38,277 bases of DNA, taken from contig PBOG01000258.1 in the NCBI GenBank assembly GCA_002724245.1, positions 1 to 38,277 of the forward strand. The letters are read 5' to 3'. How positions within the stretch are numbered: the stretch's first letter is position 1; every line of letters starts with the position of its first letter. A model generated the notes under the pieces. The model did no database searches. It worked only from the letters and a program-made list of their open reading frames with translations, and was not told the origin of the DNA. The position numbers and the translations under genes are program-made. Positions 1 to 8,700 of the stretch are shown one piece after another. Source of the stretch: Planctomycetaceae bacterium (GTDB lineage: Bacteria; Planctomycetota; Planctomycetia; Pirellulales; Pirellulaceae).

Positions 1-237
1 AGAGCAGTAACTGACACGGGGTCCGGCTTGGGGCCAGCCTATCTGGTGCTTGATGATTTAGCACCGCTTTTGTCGCCCCAACAAATCGCAGCAAGGTTGA
101 TCTGCCCCAACGCAATCTGTGTAGTCCAGTGCAGCTTTATGACCTATGGTCACAACGACCCATGACCACAACACTGTACGGTTTAAAACACCGTACGGTT
201 CAAAACATTGAACGGTTTAAAACAAACATTGAACGGT
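1..237. other. Left-edge stretch without a recognisable gene, containing short repeats
   Basis: No convincing gene lies here. One plus-strand frame is open from the window edge to a TGA at 163-165 (54 codons). It could be the 3' end of a gene converging on the minus-strand operon, but I recognise no motif in it and an open frame this short is common by chance. The right half (141-245) consists of short direct repeats, annotated separately. Confidence 0.4.
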
Positions 238-245
238 TTAAAACA
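178..245. repeat. Four direct copies of a 13-bp repeat
   Basis: The unit ACGGTTTAAAACA occurs at 178-190, 195-207 (one T to C change), 212-224 and 233-245, at steps of 17, 17 and 21 bp. The last copy overlaps the stop codon of the DUF5989 gene on the minus strand. Just upstream, 141-156 and 157-172 form another imperfect tandem pair (13 of 16 bases the same). The array could be a minisatellite, a protein-binding array or part of the transcript end. There is no CRISPR-like spacer pattern. Confidence 0.8.
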
Positions 246-456
246 GAGTGTAGACGAACGGTGCGGCACCGGTGGAGCCGAACATCACGAGCAGACCGAC
301 CAGGCCGAAGACTACCAGGATCGGAATCAGCCACCACTTCTTGTTTTCGCGTACAAACAGCAGGAATTCCTGGACGAGGTTGAGTGATTCCTGCTGGCCG
401 GCTTGCTGAAACTCATCGGCTGCCGACGTTTCGCGTGGGTCACTGGGTTCTGTCAT
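238..456 (-). CDS. DUF5989 small membrane protein
   Basis: This 72-residue protein has a polar N-terminus, the motif ENKKWWLIPI at about 37-46, one membrane helix (about 41-60), and a C-terminus ending GSTGAAPFVYTLF. That matches the DUF5989 family as I remember it: tiny proteins with a KKWWL motif and an APF-YTLF ending, usually encoded beside carbamoyltransferases. GGAG lies 9 bases upstream of the ATG. It is the last gene of the minus-strand set, 44 bp after the SxtJ-like gene. No biochemical role is established to my knowledge. From context it may be a small membrane subunit of a surface-glycan modification complex; that is inference. Confidence 0.8.
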   Translation of the reverse strand: MTEPSDPRETSAADEFQQAGQQESLNLVQEFLLFVRENKKWWLIPILVVFGLVGLLVMFGSTGAAPFVYTLF

Positions 457-500
457 GGATGATCACTCCAATACGGTGCACTGTCTGGGATACGTTGGGG

Positions 501-908
501 TCAGAATTGTCGGTAATAGCTGGTGACGTTTCGGGGCTGTGGCTTCGGTTGCCAGTAGGTGGGCTGTGCACGATCCAGCTGCAGTTGCAGCGCGTCGCGC
601 CGTAGCAGGCGGAAGACCACTCCCATAGGCCAGAAGAGGCCAAAGTAGATGGTGAGCATCGCCAGTTCACCCAGGACGATCCCGATTGGCGTGGTGATGA
701 CCATCAGTGTCAGGTACAGCGGTTGGACGGACTTGGGCAGCGCGTAGCCGACCAGGCCGATCAGGAGTCCGCCACCGGCCATGGCGATCATGACGTTGTC
801 TGAGACGTCCCAGAGCCAGCCCAATACGGGTAGTACAACCAGGCAGGTGCCGGCGAATTGTCGCAGTTGCCGTGGCGTTGGCTGCCAGTTGGCTTGAATC
901 AGTTTCAT
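501..908 (-). CDS. SxtJ-like membrane protein
   Basis: This 135-residue protein has several hydrophobic segments (about 22-34, 40-56 and 62-100) and a basic, proline-rich tail from about 101. Size, topology and position between a carbamoyltransferase and a DUF5989 gene match the SxtJ family, named after a gene of the cyanobacterial saxitoxin cluster but found widely in loci unrelated to saxitoxin. The ATG is 12 bp downstream of the carbamoyltransferase stop, so the two genes are probably co-transcribed. There is no strong Shine-Dalgarno sequence. Its molecular role is unknown; it may anchor or assist the carbamoyltransferase at the membrane. Nothing here suggests toxin production. Confidence 0.75.
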   Translation of the reverse strand: MKLIQANWQPTPRQLRQFAGTCLVVLPVLGWLWDVSDNVMIAMAGGGLLIGLVGYALPKSVQPLYLTLMVITTPIGIVLGELAMLTIYFGLFWPMGVVFRLLRRDALQLQLDRAQPTYWQPKPQPRNVTSYYRQF

Positions 909-920
909 AATGGGTGTGGG

Positions 921-2762
921 TCAATCGAGTTGGAACTGGGCCAGATGCGATGCGCGATCGGTTTCACTCATCCGGGTACCCTGTTCGTGTTTCAGCAAGA
1001 TATGGCGTCCCAGTACCAGCACATCCATGTCGGTCATCAGGAAGCAGCGGTAGGCATCTTCTGGCGTACAGACAATCGGTTCGCTCCGGACATTGAAACT
1101 GGTATTGATCAGGACGGGGCACTCGGTCAGCTGGTGGAAGTGTGTGAGCAGCCGGTGGAGCAGCGGGTTGCGTTCCGTATCGACGGTCTGCACGCGGGCC
1201 GAGTAGTCAACGTGGGTGATCGCCGGCAGCGTCGAGCGGGGAAAATTCAGTTTTTCGATACCGAAAGCGGACGCGTAGTCGGCGTCGAGTTCGCTGCGGA
1301 TCTCCTCCTGAACGGGAGCGACCAGCAGCATGTAGGGGCTGTCTTCGTAGGGCCTCATTTGGAAATAGCGGTCGACGTATTCGCGTAATACGATCGGTGC
1401 GAAAGGGCGAAACGACTCGCGAAACTTGATCTTGAGGTTCATCACCGATTGCATTTTGCTGCTACGTGGGTCACCCAGGATACTGCGTGCGCCCAGGGCT
1501 CGCGGACCGAATTCCATGGGACCCTGGAACCAACCGATCACGTTTTCTTCGGCGATCAGTTGCGCTACCTGACTGCAGAGTTCTTCGTCGCTCTCGCAGG
1601 TGGTGAAGTGCGCCTGTTCGGTAGTGAGCGTGCGGGCAACCTGTTCATCGGTGAAGGCGGGTCCCAGCAGAGAACCTCGTTGGTTGTCATGACCTTGTGG
1701 CTGGCGTGGGTTGTCCAGTAACTGATGCCAGATGAAGAGGGCCGCTCCCAAAGCGCCACCTGCATCGCCCGCTGCCGGCTGGATCCAGATGTTTTCAAAG
1801 GGACCTTCGCGCAAGATCTTGCCGTTACCAACACAGTTGAGGGCGACGCCACCGGCCATCACCAGATTGCTCAGCCCCGTTTGTCGGTGCAGGTGCCGCG
1901 CCATTCGCAGCATGATTTCTTCGCTGACGACCTGTACCGAGGCGGCCAGGTCCATCTCGCGCTGCGTGATCTCCGATTCGGCGGCTCGTGGGGGGCCACC
2001 GAACAGCCGATGGAATTTGGCCGACGTCATCGTCAGCCCCTGGCAGTAATTGAAGTAGCTCATGTCCATACGAAATGAGCCATCCTCTTTCAGATCGAGC
2101 AAGTGGTCGAGGATCAAATCTCTGAATCTGGGTTCCCCGTAGGGGGCCAGTCCCATCACCTTGTACTCGCCGCTGTTGACGCGAAATCCGGTGTAGTAGG
2201 TAAATGCCGAATAGAGCAGGCCCAGGGAATGGGGAAAGCGGAGTTCATCGGTCAGTTCCAGGCGGTTGCCACGACCGGTTCCCAGGCAACTGGTCGACCA
2301 TTCCCCTACCCCATCGATGGTCAAGACGGCCGCTTCTTCAAAGGGGGACGGAAAAAACGCGCTGGCGGCGTGCGATTCGTGATGGTCGGTGAAGACCAGC
2401 GGCCCTTGGTAACGCCCGTCGAGTCCCCGGCGGATTTCGCGAGGCAGATGCAGTTTTTCACGGAGCCAGAGCGGCATCGCCTGGCGAAACGAACGGTAAC
2501 CGGCGGGTGCGAACGCCAGGTATGTTTCCAGCAGTCGTTCGAACTTGCTGAGAGGCTTATCGTAGAAGCCGACGTAATCGAGATTCTCCGGCTCGACGTT
2601 GGCCGCCGTCAGGCAGTATTCGATGGCCCGCTTGGGAAACGCGTGGTCGGCTTTGTTGCGCGTAAACCGCTCTTCCTGGGCCGCTGCCAGAATCTGGCCA
2701 TCGCGCACCAAAGCCGCAGCCGAATCGTGGTAGAAGGCAGAGATTCCTAGAATGGTGGTCAT
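921..2762 (-). CDS. NodU/CmcH/TobZ-type carbamoyltransferase
   Basis: This 613-residue enzyme should transfer a carbamoyl group from carbamoyl phosphate, via carbamoyl-AMP, to a hydroxyl of a sugar or other metabolite, as known for TobZ, NodU and CmcH. The start ILGISAFYHDSAAAL is typical of the family. The N-terminal Kae1-like ATPase domain carries HHESHAASAFF at about 126-136, GGVALNCVGNGK and QPAAGDAGGALGAA. The C-terminal part has EFGPRALGARSILGDPR and FRPFAPIVL. Length is normal for the family and no key motif is missing. No Shine-Dalgarno sequence is visible before the ATG. SxtJ-like and DUF5989 genes follow closely, and SGNH and MBOAT genes lie upstream on the same strand. That suggests a surface polysaccharide or lipid is both carbamoylated and acylated; the acceptor is unknown. 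Confidence 0.92.
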   Translation of the reverse strand: MTTILGISAFYHDSAAALVRDGQILAAAQEERFTRNKADHAFPKRAIEYCLTAANVEPENLDYVGFYDKPLSKFERLLETYLAFAPAGYRSFRQAMPLWLREKLHLPREIRRGLDGRYQGPLVFTDHHESHAASAFFPSPFEEAAVLTIDGVGEWSTSCLGTGRGNRLELTDELRFPHSLGLLYSAFTYYTGFRVNSGEYKVMGLAPYGEPRFRDLILDHLLDLKEDGSFRMDMSYFNYCQGLTMTSAKFHRLFGGPPRAAESEITQREMDLAASVQVVSEEIMLRMARHLHRQTGLSNLVMAGGVALNCVGNGKILREGPFENIWIQPAAGDAGGALGAALFIWHQLLDNPRQPQGHDNQRGSLLGPAFTDEQVARTLTTEQAHFTTCESDEELCSQVAQLIAEENVIGWFQGPMEFGPRALGARSILGDPRSSKMQSVMNLKIKFRESFRPFAPIVLREYVDRYFQMRPYEDSPYMLLVAPVQEEIRSELDADYASAFGIEKLNFPRSTLPAITHVDYSARVQTVDTERNPLLHRLLTHFHQLTECPVLINTSFNVRSEPIVCTPEDAYRCFLMTDMDVLVLGRHILLKHEQGTRMSETDRASHLAQFQLD

Positions 2763-3096
2763 GGTACAAATGGAGAGGAGAGGTACTCAGGATCGCCGGT
2801 AGTGTAACCGTTGGCACAATGCGGACGGTGTTGGGTAGTGGAGTATGCGGCACAGAAGTAACACAGATTAGTCACTTCTCGTACACCGATTTAGCTTACT
2901 AGACGCTGATTTGTTTCTGCTGCTACTAGGCTTTGAAATGCGCCATCTAAGGACTAGCCAATTTCGATTGCACCGATTGTAATGGTTGAATCGTCAATGG
3001 GCTTCGGAGCGGCACGCAGTAGCTGTTTATGTCACAATACGTTCCACTAGTACGACAGTTTGCCTGTAACAGAACTGTGAGAGTTGTAACCGTTGG
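2763..3096. other. Intergenic region bounded by a 12-bp direct repeat
   Basis: These 334 bp between the carbamoyltransferase start and the SGNH-like gene stop look richer in A and T than their surroundings and have no supported gene. TGTAACCGTTGG occurs at 2803-2814 and again at 3085-3096, next to the SGNH stop. I found no terminal inverted repeats between the copies, so a transposon scar is not supported. The region probably holds a promoter for the carbamoyltransferase, but I found no convincing -35/-10 pair. Confidence 0.5.
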
Positions 3097-4134
3097 TTAG
3101 AGGGCTTGCTGGTTTTTCAGTTCATCAATCAAGTCGCGAGTAAACGCTGGACTGTCGCGGTAATCCAAGTGAACGTTGTCCGGGCAGTGGTATTTCTGCC
3201 AGGTGGGCACATCCTGGAAGTGAATGCAGGTGGCAGAGGAGATTTGGCCTGCCAGTACGTCCCACCAGCGGTGCCGTGGAAATTGCTGCTGCGAAGTTTT
3301 CCAGTGCCGGCCATGGGTTGGCATCCGTACCACTACGACCTGACCGCCACGTGACCGAATACGCCTGACGGACGTTTCGATCTGGTTGAGTTTGTCCAGG
3401 AAAGAAGACGAGACCGGCGGTTCGGTTCCGGCTGATCGGATCACCGTGGCGGTGGTAGCGGGAGCCGCAGCGGAATCCCAATCTACAAAGTGCTGGCGAA
3501 TTTGTCGGTCAAACGCACAGTGAAAGGTGGTCCGGCCAGGCAGCCAATTTCCCCGCCCTCGCAGACCGCGACGTGTTTTCTCGATCAGATTGTAGCGGAA
3601 CACACAGGAGGAAGACGCAACCGTCCATTGCAGAGAACATTCCAGTGGACTGTACCAGCTGTAAGCACCTCGGAAATGCTCGACAAAACTCTGTTGGGAT
3701 GCCAGCCAGCGGGGACCGTCTATGCGTTTGGCGGTGACCGAAGCCACGACGAGGCCGCTGAATTGTGGATCCTCTGCCAGATCACGGAGCACGGCGATGG
3801 GTGACCCGTGGGAATTGATCGCCAGTTGGGTCACCTGGTGTTCAGGACACACTTCACGGAACGTGGGTAAGTCGACGTTGGTTTGCATTTGTGATGCGCC
3901 GATCAGCACGATGCTGCGTTGTTTGCCACGCGCGACTTGTGCCCGGTGATAACTCCACAACAGACGCCCGCGTGACGCGGCGCCTGGCGGTGCATGGCCA
4001 GCCCAGCGCAGGCCGATCTCCGCAATCGTAAACAAGCTCACCACGAGGACTCCCAGAATAGCCCAATGACGCATCCAGGATCGGGTGGGGATGCGGTCGC
4101 CTGCCGTCTCAAAACTGGAAGTAGATGAACGCAC
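3097..4134 (-). CDS. SGNH-hydrolase-like membrane-anchored protein
   Basis: This 345-residue protein has one N-terminal membrane helix (about 24-40) followed by an extracytoplasmic domain. IVLIGASQ at about 75-82 fits SGNH block I, with Ser81 as possible nucleophile, and PDNVHLD at about 318-324 fits block V with the Asp-x-x-His pair (D319, H322). The rest is divergent and the family call rests on these two ends. Its first 26 bp overlap the end of the MBOAT gene, so the two are probably translationally coupled. In AlgI/AlgJ/AlgX-like systems an SGNH-type protein accepts the acyl group from the membrane MBOAT and passes it to a polysaccharide. A similar partnership is inferred here; a simple esterase is the alternative. 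Confidence 0.7.
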   Translation of the reverse strand: MRSSTSSFETAGDRIPTRSWMRHWAILGVLVVSLFTIAEIGLRWAGHAPPGAASRGRLLWSYHRAQVARGKQRSIVLIGASQMQTNVDLPTFREVCPEHQVTQLAINSHGSPIAVLRDLAEDPQFSGLVVASVTAKRIDGPRWLASQQSFVEHFRGAYSWYSPLECSLQWTVASSSCVFRYNLIEKTRRGLRGRGNWLPGRTTFHCAFDRQIRQHFVDWDSAAAPATTATVIRSAGTEPPVSSSFLDKLNQIETSVRRIRSRGGQVVVVRMPTHGRHWKTSQQQFPRHRWWDVLAGQISSATCIHFQDVPTWQKYHCPDNVHLDYRDSPAFTRDLIDELKNQQAL

Positions 4135-5530
4135 GTTCGTCTCCTCGACAAACCAGTAGTAACAGGATCATTAGTAGGCAAAGAGCGCCCCAGAGGATGG
4201 GTCCCATCCGGTCTGCGATGGCCTCCAGGCTTTGCCGGCGACAAAGTGCATGTCCCAGCAGCAGACCGCCAATCAGCGCCGCAATGACCAGAGACGTGTA
4301 CGAGTCGAATACGGAGGTATCGCTGTGTGTCAGCCCCAGCATGGTCAGTGTGAGCGAGATGGCCTGCGAGAGGGAGGTTGCGCGGAAGAAAACCCAGGTG
4401 AAGCAGACCAGGACAAAGGTCAGCAGCCCCAGCAGCATGCGGCCGCTACGAGCTTGCCAGATTGGCCACCGGTACAGGGACGTACTCGACAACCAGCGTT
4501 CGATTCCTAGAAAAGTCCCGTGCATGGCTCCCCAGATCACAAACGACCAGGAGGCGCCGTGCCACAAGCCCCCGAGTAACATCGTTAGCATCAAATTGAT
4601 GAACGTGCGCGACGTACCACCTCGATTGCCACCGAGTGCGATGTAGAGATAATCACGCAACCAACTCGATAGAGAGATGTGCCAACGCCGCCAGAAGTCG
4701 GAGAATCCAATGGCCGCATACGGAAAGCGAAAGTTGTCGGGAATGGTAAATCCAAGACACAGTGAGATGCCAATAGCGGTTAACGAGTATCCGTTGAAAT
4801 CGAAAAAAATCTGCCCGGCAAAGGCCAGCGTTCCTGTCCACGCGCCGACCAGGTCAATCGCCTCGACGCCGTAGGCCTTCTCGACCACGGGAGCGCACAG
4901 TCCGTCGGCCAGAATCGTTTTTTCGAAAAGTCCGATCAACACCAAGTTCAAGCCCCAGCCAATTTTTGCCGTGTCGCGTGCACGTGGAATTTCGCATTGT
5001 GGAAGAAAATCCGTGGAGCGGACGATCGGGCCGGCTACCAGTTGCGGGAAAAAGGTCACATAGAGTGCGAAGTCCAGGAAGGACTTATGCGGGTTGGCAG
5101 TACCCCGATAAATGTCCAGGGTGTAGGAGAGTGTCTGGAACGTGTAGAAGGAAATCCCGACTGGGAGCACGATGTCCAGTTCCAGAGGCTGAAAAGAGAA
5201 ACCCACCAATTGCAGCGCATCGCAAAACGATTGGAGCGCGAATCCACTGTATTTGAAAAATCCCAGCAGCCCCAGATTCACGGCCAGGCTGATAGCCAAG
5301 CAAATCCGCCGCACCGACTGCCGCGTGGTGGTGGCGATAAACCGGGCCATGTACCAGTCGATCCCCGTTGACAGCCAAAGCAGCAAAACGAAGGGAGGGT
5401 TCCAGGCAGCGTAGAATAAATAACTGCAGATGAGCAGTGTCGCCTTCTTGGTATTCCAAGGGAGACGGCTGTATTGGACCGCCATCACGAAGCAGAACAG
5501 GCAAACAAATGTCAGAGAGTTAAATGACAT
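4109..5530 (-). CDS. AlgI-like MBOAT O-acyltransferase
   Basis: This 473-residue polytopic membrane protein has about ten hydrophobic segments. Recognisable MBOAT/AlgI motifs are FQTLSYTLDIYRG (131-143), FFPQLVAGPIVR (160-171), SDFWRRWHISLSSWLRDYLY (277-296) and GLWHGASWSF (321-330), in which His324 matches the catalytic histidine. The family moves acyl groups, usually acetyl, from a cytoplasmic donor across the inner membrane onto exported polysaccharide, teichoic acid or peptidoglycan. Length is normal. The gene is first in the minus-strand locus and overlaps the SGNH-like gene by 26 bp. The start has only a weak ribosome-binding site. The acceptor is not identifiable; the carbamoyltransferase downstream suggests a decorated surface glycan. 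Confidence 0.92.
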   Translation of the reverse strand: MSFNSLTFVCLFCFVMAVQYSRLPWNTKKATLLICSYLFYAAWNPPFVLLLWLSTGIDWYMARFIATTTRQSVRRICLAISLAVNLGLLGFFKYSGFALQSFCDALQLVGFSFQPLELDIVLPVGISFYTFQTLSYTLDIYRGTANPHKSFLDFALYVTFFPQLVAGPIVRSTDFLPQCEIPRARDTAKIGWGLNLVLIGLFEKTILADGLCAPVVEKAYGVEAIDLVGAWTGTLAFAGQIFFDFNGYSLTAIGISLCLGFTIPDNFRFPYAAIGFSDFWRRWHISLSSWLRDYLYIALGGNRGGTSRTFINLMLTMLLGGLWHGASWSFVIWGAMHGTFLGIERWLSSTSLYRWPIWQARSGRMLLGLLTFVLVCFTWVFFRATSLSQAISLTLTMLGLTHSDTSVFDSYTSLVIAALIGGLLLGHALCRRQSLEAIADRMGPILWGALCLLMILLLLVCRGDERAFIYFQF

Positions 5531-5788
5531 CGAATCTGTATCTGCCTGGGATCGTCAAATAGATTTCTGCTTGCCTGCTGCCAAAGCGCTGGTTGCGGGG
5601 CTGAACAGTCTGGTTGGGGCGTTGTGGAAGAATGCCCGTTGCGGCACGCCTCATCATCTTGGCGCAGAACCGCCAACCCCAATTCCGTTGCGACCAATCT
5701 TGATGGTAATTCGCCACGTGGGCTACCGAGGGGGAAACGGGAGTCCGCCGATCGCCGGGCACGTTTTTTTAGGCGCAAAAGGCCGGTC

Positions 5789-8700
5789 TTAACGATTGGA
5801 CTTCCTCGCTGGAGGTTGACTCCGCAAGGAACTTATAAATTCGACAAGATCGGCAAATTCGGTACGACTGAGATGGTCGACCAGGCCATCCGGCATCAGC
5901 GATTTTTGACTGGGGCGACGAATTTCAATTGCCTCCTGTGCCAGGCGGATCACCTGCGCTTCTCCGTCAACCAGCTCAAGTGCAACGTTCGACTCGTTGC
6001 GGACTAGACCGGTCAGGACCCGTCCGCTCTCGGTTGCCAGAATGACCGAGGTATACCCATTGGCCAGCCTCCGGGAAGGCGCCAGAATCGAGTCGATGGT
6101 CTCGGTGCGGCTAAATTGTGCTGCGAAACCAGCCAGATCGGGTCCCACCTGGCCGCCGCGCCCTGCGACCGCATGGCAACGTGCGCAGCGCACTTTGCGG
6201 GTGTTGAAGAAAAGGTGTTGGCCCCGCGTTGCATCGCCTCGGTTGGCGAGTGCATAGGACCGTAGCAGCGGCGAACGAGAGAGGGCCAGTCGTTGCGGAT
6301 CGATGTCCTCGTCTGCCGCCGAAACCCGGACGCTGAATTGCCAGATTCCGATGCCGACGTGGCTTTGCACGAGCAGTTCATTCTCGCCCTGCTCCAGGCG
6401 GATGGGGATCAGGTCCTCGTCCGTTGCAAAGGGGCGTCCCGACCAGTCACGAAAGCGATAGACTTGCTGACCGTTGACCCAGATCCGTAGCGAACCACTC
6501 GAACCGACGGATAGCACAGCGCGATGGGCGGTGGCGGCGGTGAGCAGCGTGTGGGCAAAGACATTGATGCGGCTGGTGTTGTTGTCATCAAATCCGAGCT
6601 GTTTTGCGCGGTTGGAGAGTATGCCATAGCTGGCCAGTGTGGTGATTCCGCTGGTCTGTTCGGCCGCCGTCCAGCGCCAGTAGACCGGAGTCCCGTCGGC
6701 ACCGGGGTGGGACTGGGAAAAGTCCATGCTGGTTTGTCCGAAAACGTCTCCGGTTACTTCGCGTGGGAAGGGGCCGATCGTCCGCCAACGGGTGACGGGT
6801 TGCAACGGCAGCAACACGCGTTCGACTTGGGCCTTTACGGCAGCGGGCAAATCGGACCGCTTGTGCAGGTCGCTGGCAACTTCGTTTCGCAGTGTTTGGA
6901 GCGCGTCTCGGCATAGACGTCTGCGAGTGGGATTCTGGTCAGCGAGACCTGCCAGATAAATTTCCAAGGCCTGGGCGGCAGGCATCGTGGCCAGGGCATC
7001 AATGACCGCTGTACGCAATTCGGCAATCCTGAATTGTTGGACCAGTTCGGGGATGGCCTGCTGGTAACGGTGCTGCCCGCTCGCTTTAATTGCTGCCTGC
7101 TGGACTGCCCGGCTGGTATGTTGCAGGTGCTGCCGGACCGCTGTTTGCCAGCGCTGCGCATCCTTGTCGTCCTCGAGTTGGTGGACCGCTTGCAGGCTGG
7201 CAACCAGCACGTCGGGGTTGCGATGTCTTAGCAAACGTTCCAGTTGTTCCGCAGGCAGTTCTCCGCGCTCGGCCAGGGCGGGTACCGAGAGGGCTAACAG
7301 CGCGGCTGCCGTTGTGGGACACTGGACCAGTTTTTGTAGGGCCCGTGTGGCCGTCTCGCTGGGGTTCGCCAGCAGGCCAGTCAGCGCCAGTTGGCGCAAT
7401 GCCAGAGGCTCAGTAGTGGTCGTCGCACAGTTCGCCAGACGTTGCAGTGCGAGCGGTCGGTCGAATTGAACGAGTACCCCGATGGCCGCTCGCCGCACAG
7501 GCAAGGACATGCTGGGGTCGACCCAGGGAAGTGCTAAATCGACTGCTGCAGCACCGATAGACGCGAGGGCCTCGAGAATCAACACACGCTCCTGGTCAGT
7601 ACGTTGTTGCAGATTATGGGTGAATGTCTCGCGGATTCTCTGCCCAGCGACGACAGACCATGTTTCGCTACGGACCGGGCGGTTTCCGATCAGTGGATTG
7701 GTACCAAACCAGGCACCGTCCCAGTCAGGAAAACGTAAATAGAGGTCTGCCAGACAGCGATAGGCGGTCGCGCGCAGTTTCCGGTTAGAGGCTCGGTTGG
7801 CGACCTGGCACCAGGTTTCTACCACGCGTTCGTCCCACTGGCGTTCCAACAGCCAGACAACCGCCCTCTGCGCGGTGCCCTGTCGGCTGAACAGCTGGTC
7901 GACCAGTTGTTCGGTATTCCAGTTATTGATCCGTTGCAGTGCGCGGCGTACGGACCAGGAGACAAAAGGATCCGTGTCGTCCAACGCAGCAAGTAATGCG
8001 GGAACGCTGTCGGCCACACGGATCCGTCCCAGGGTAATCGCTGCTTCACGACGGACGCGCGGTTCCTCGTCCGTCAGGCAGCGGACTACGAGTGCCGCCA
8101 GTGGGCTGTAGCAGCGGATCCCGATCACACGGAGTGCTTCCACGCGGAGATTGGGGTCCGAATCTTCGATGAGTTCAGCCAGCAGTGGATCCGCCGTTTC
8201 GCGGCCACGATCCAGTGCCCACAACGCATGGCGTCGCGCTTCGGCGGAAGTGGCTGTCCGCAGTAGAGTGCGAAGCGCCGCTGGATTTCCAGTGTCTTGA
8301 CCGGTGAGAAAGCGTTGGGCCACCAGCCGCACGCGGCGGGCGGGGTGTGCGAGGTTGGAGAGGGCCTGTGCGACGTCTTTGGGAGCAGCTGCAGAAGGTG
8401 GCACGGTGGCGTCTGTGCCCTGGTAACTCAGGCGGTACAAGCGGCCACGCTGGATGCCGGTTTGCAGTTTGGAGGGAATTGCCCAGTCCACTAGCAGGAT
8501 GCTATTGCCATCGCCCCCAACGGCCGCGCAAAACGGTCGGAAACTTTCGAGTGGTCCCGCTTGCACGACGTCGCTACGACGTTTGAGGCGGTAGCTGGCA
8601 CCGGCCGGTTCGATCTCAAAACGGACCAGCGTTTGCAGGCCCCAATCGGCAAAAAACAGGTTGCCTCGGAATTGGGGAGCCAGGCCCGCCTCCTCGAAGC

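Noticed and set aside
1-165. Plus-strand frame open from the window edge to a TGA
   Set aside because: 54 codons without a recognisable motif; could be a gene end but cannot be supported.
178-245. Possible CRISPR array
   Set aside because: Repeats are only 13 bp, with 4-8 bp between copies and no spacer-length unique sequence.
2103-2750. Plus-strand open frame of 215 codons opposite the carbamoyltransferase
   Set aside because: The minus-strand enzyme has all family motifs; the opposite frame shows no domain.
501-2762. Saxitoxin-type biosynthesis, suggested by the SxtJ name
   Set aside because: Only the widespread SxtJ-like/carbamoyltransferase pair is present; no other saxitoxin genes are visible.
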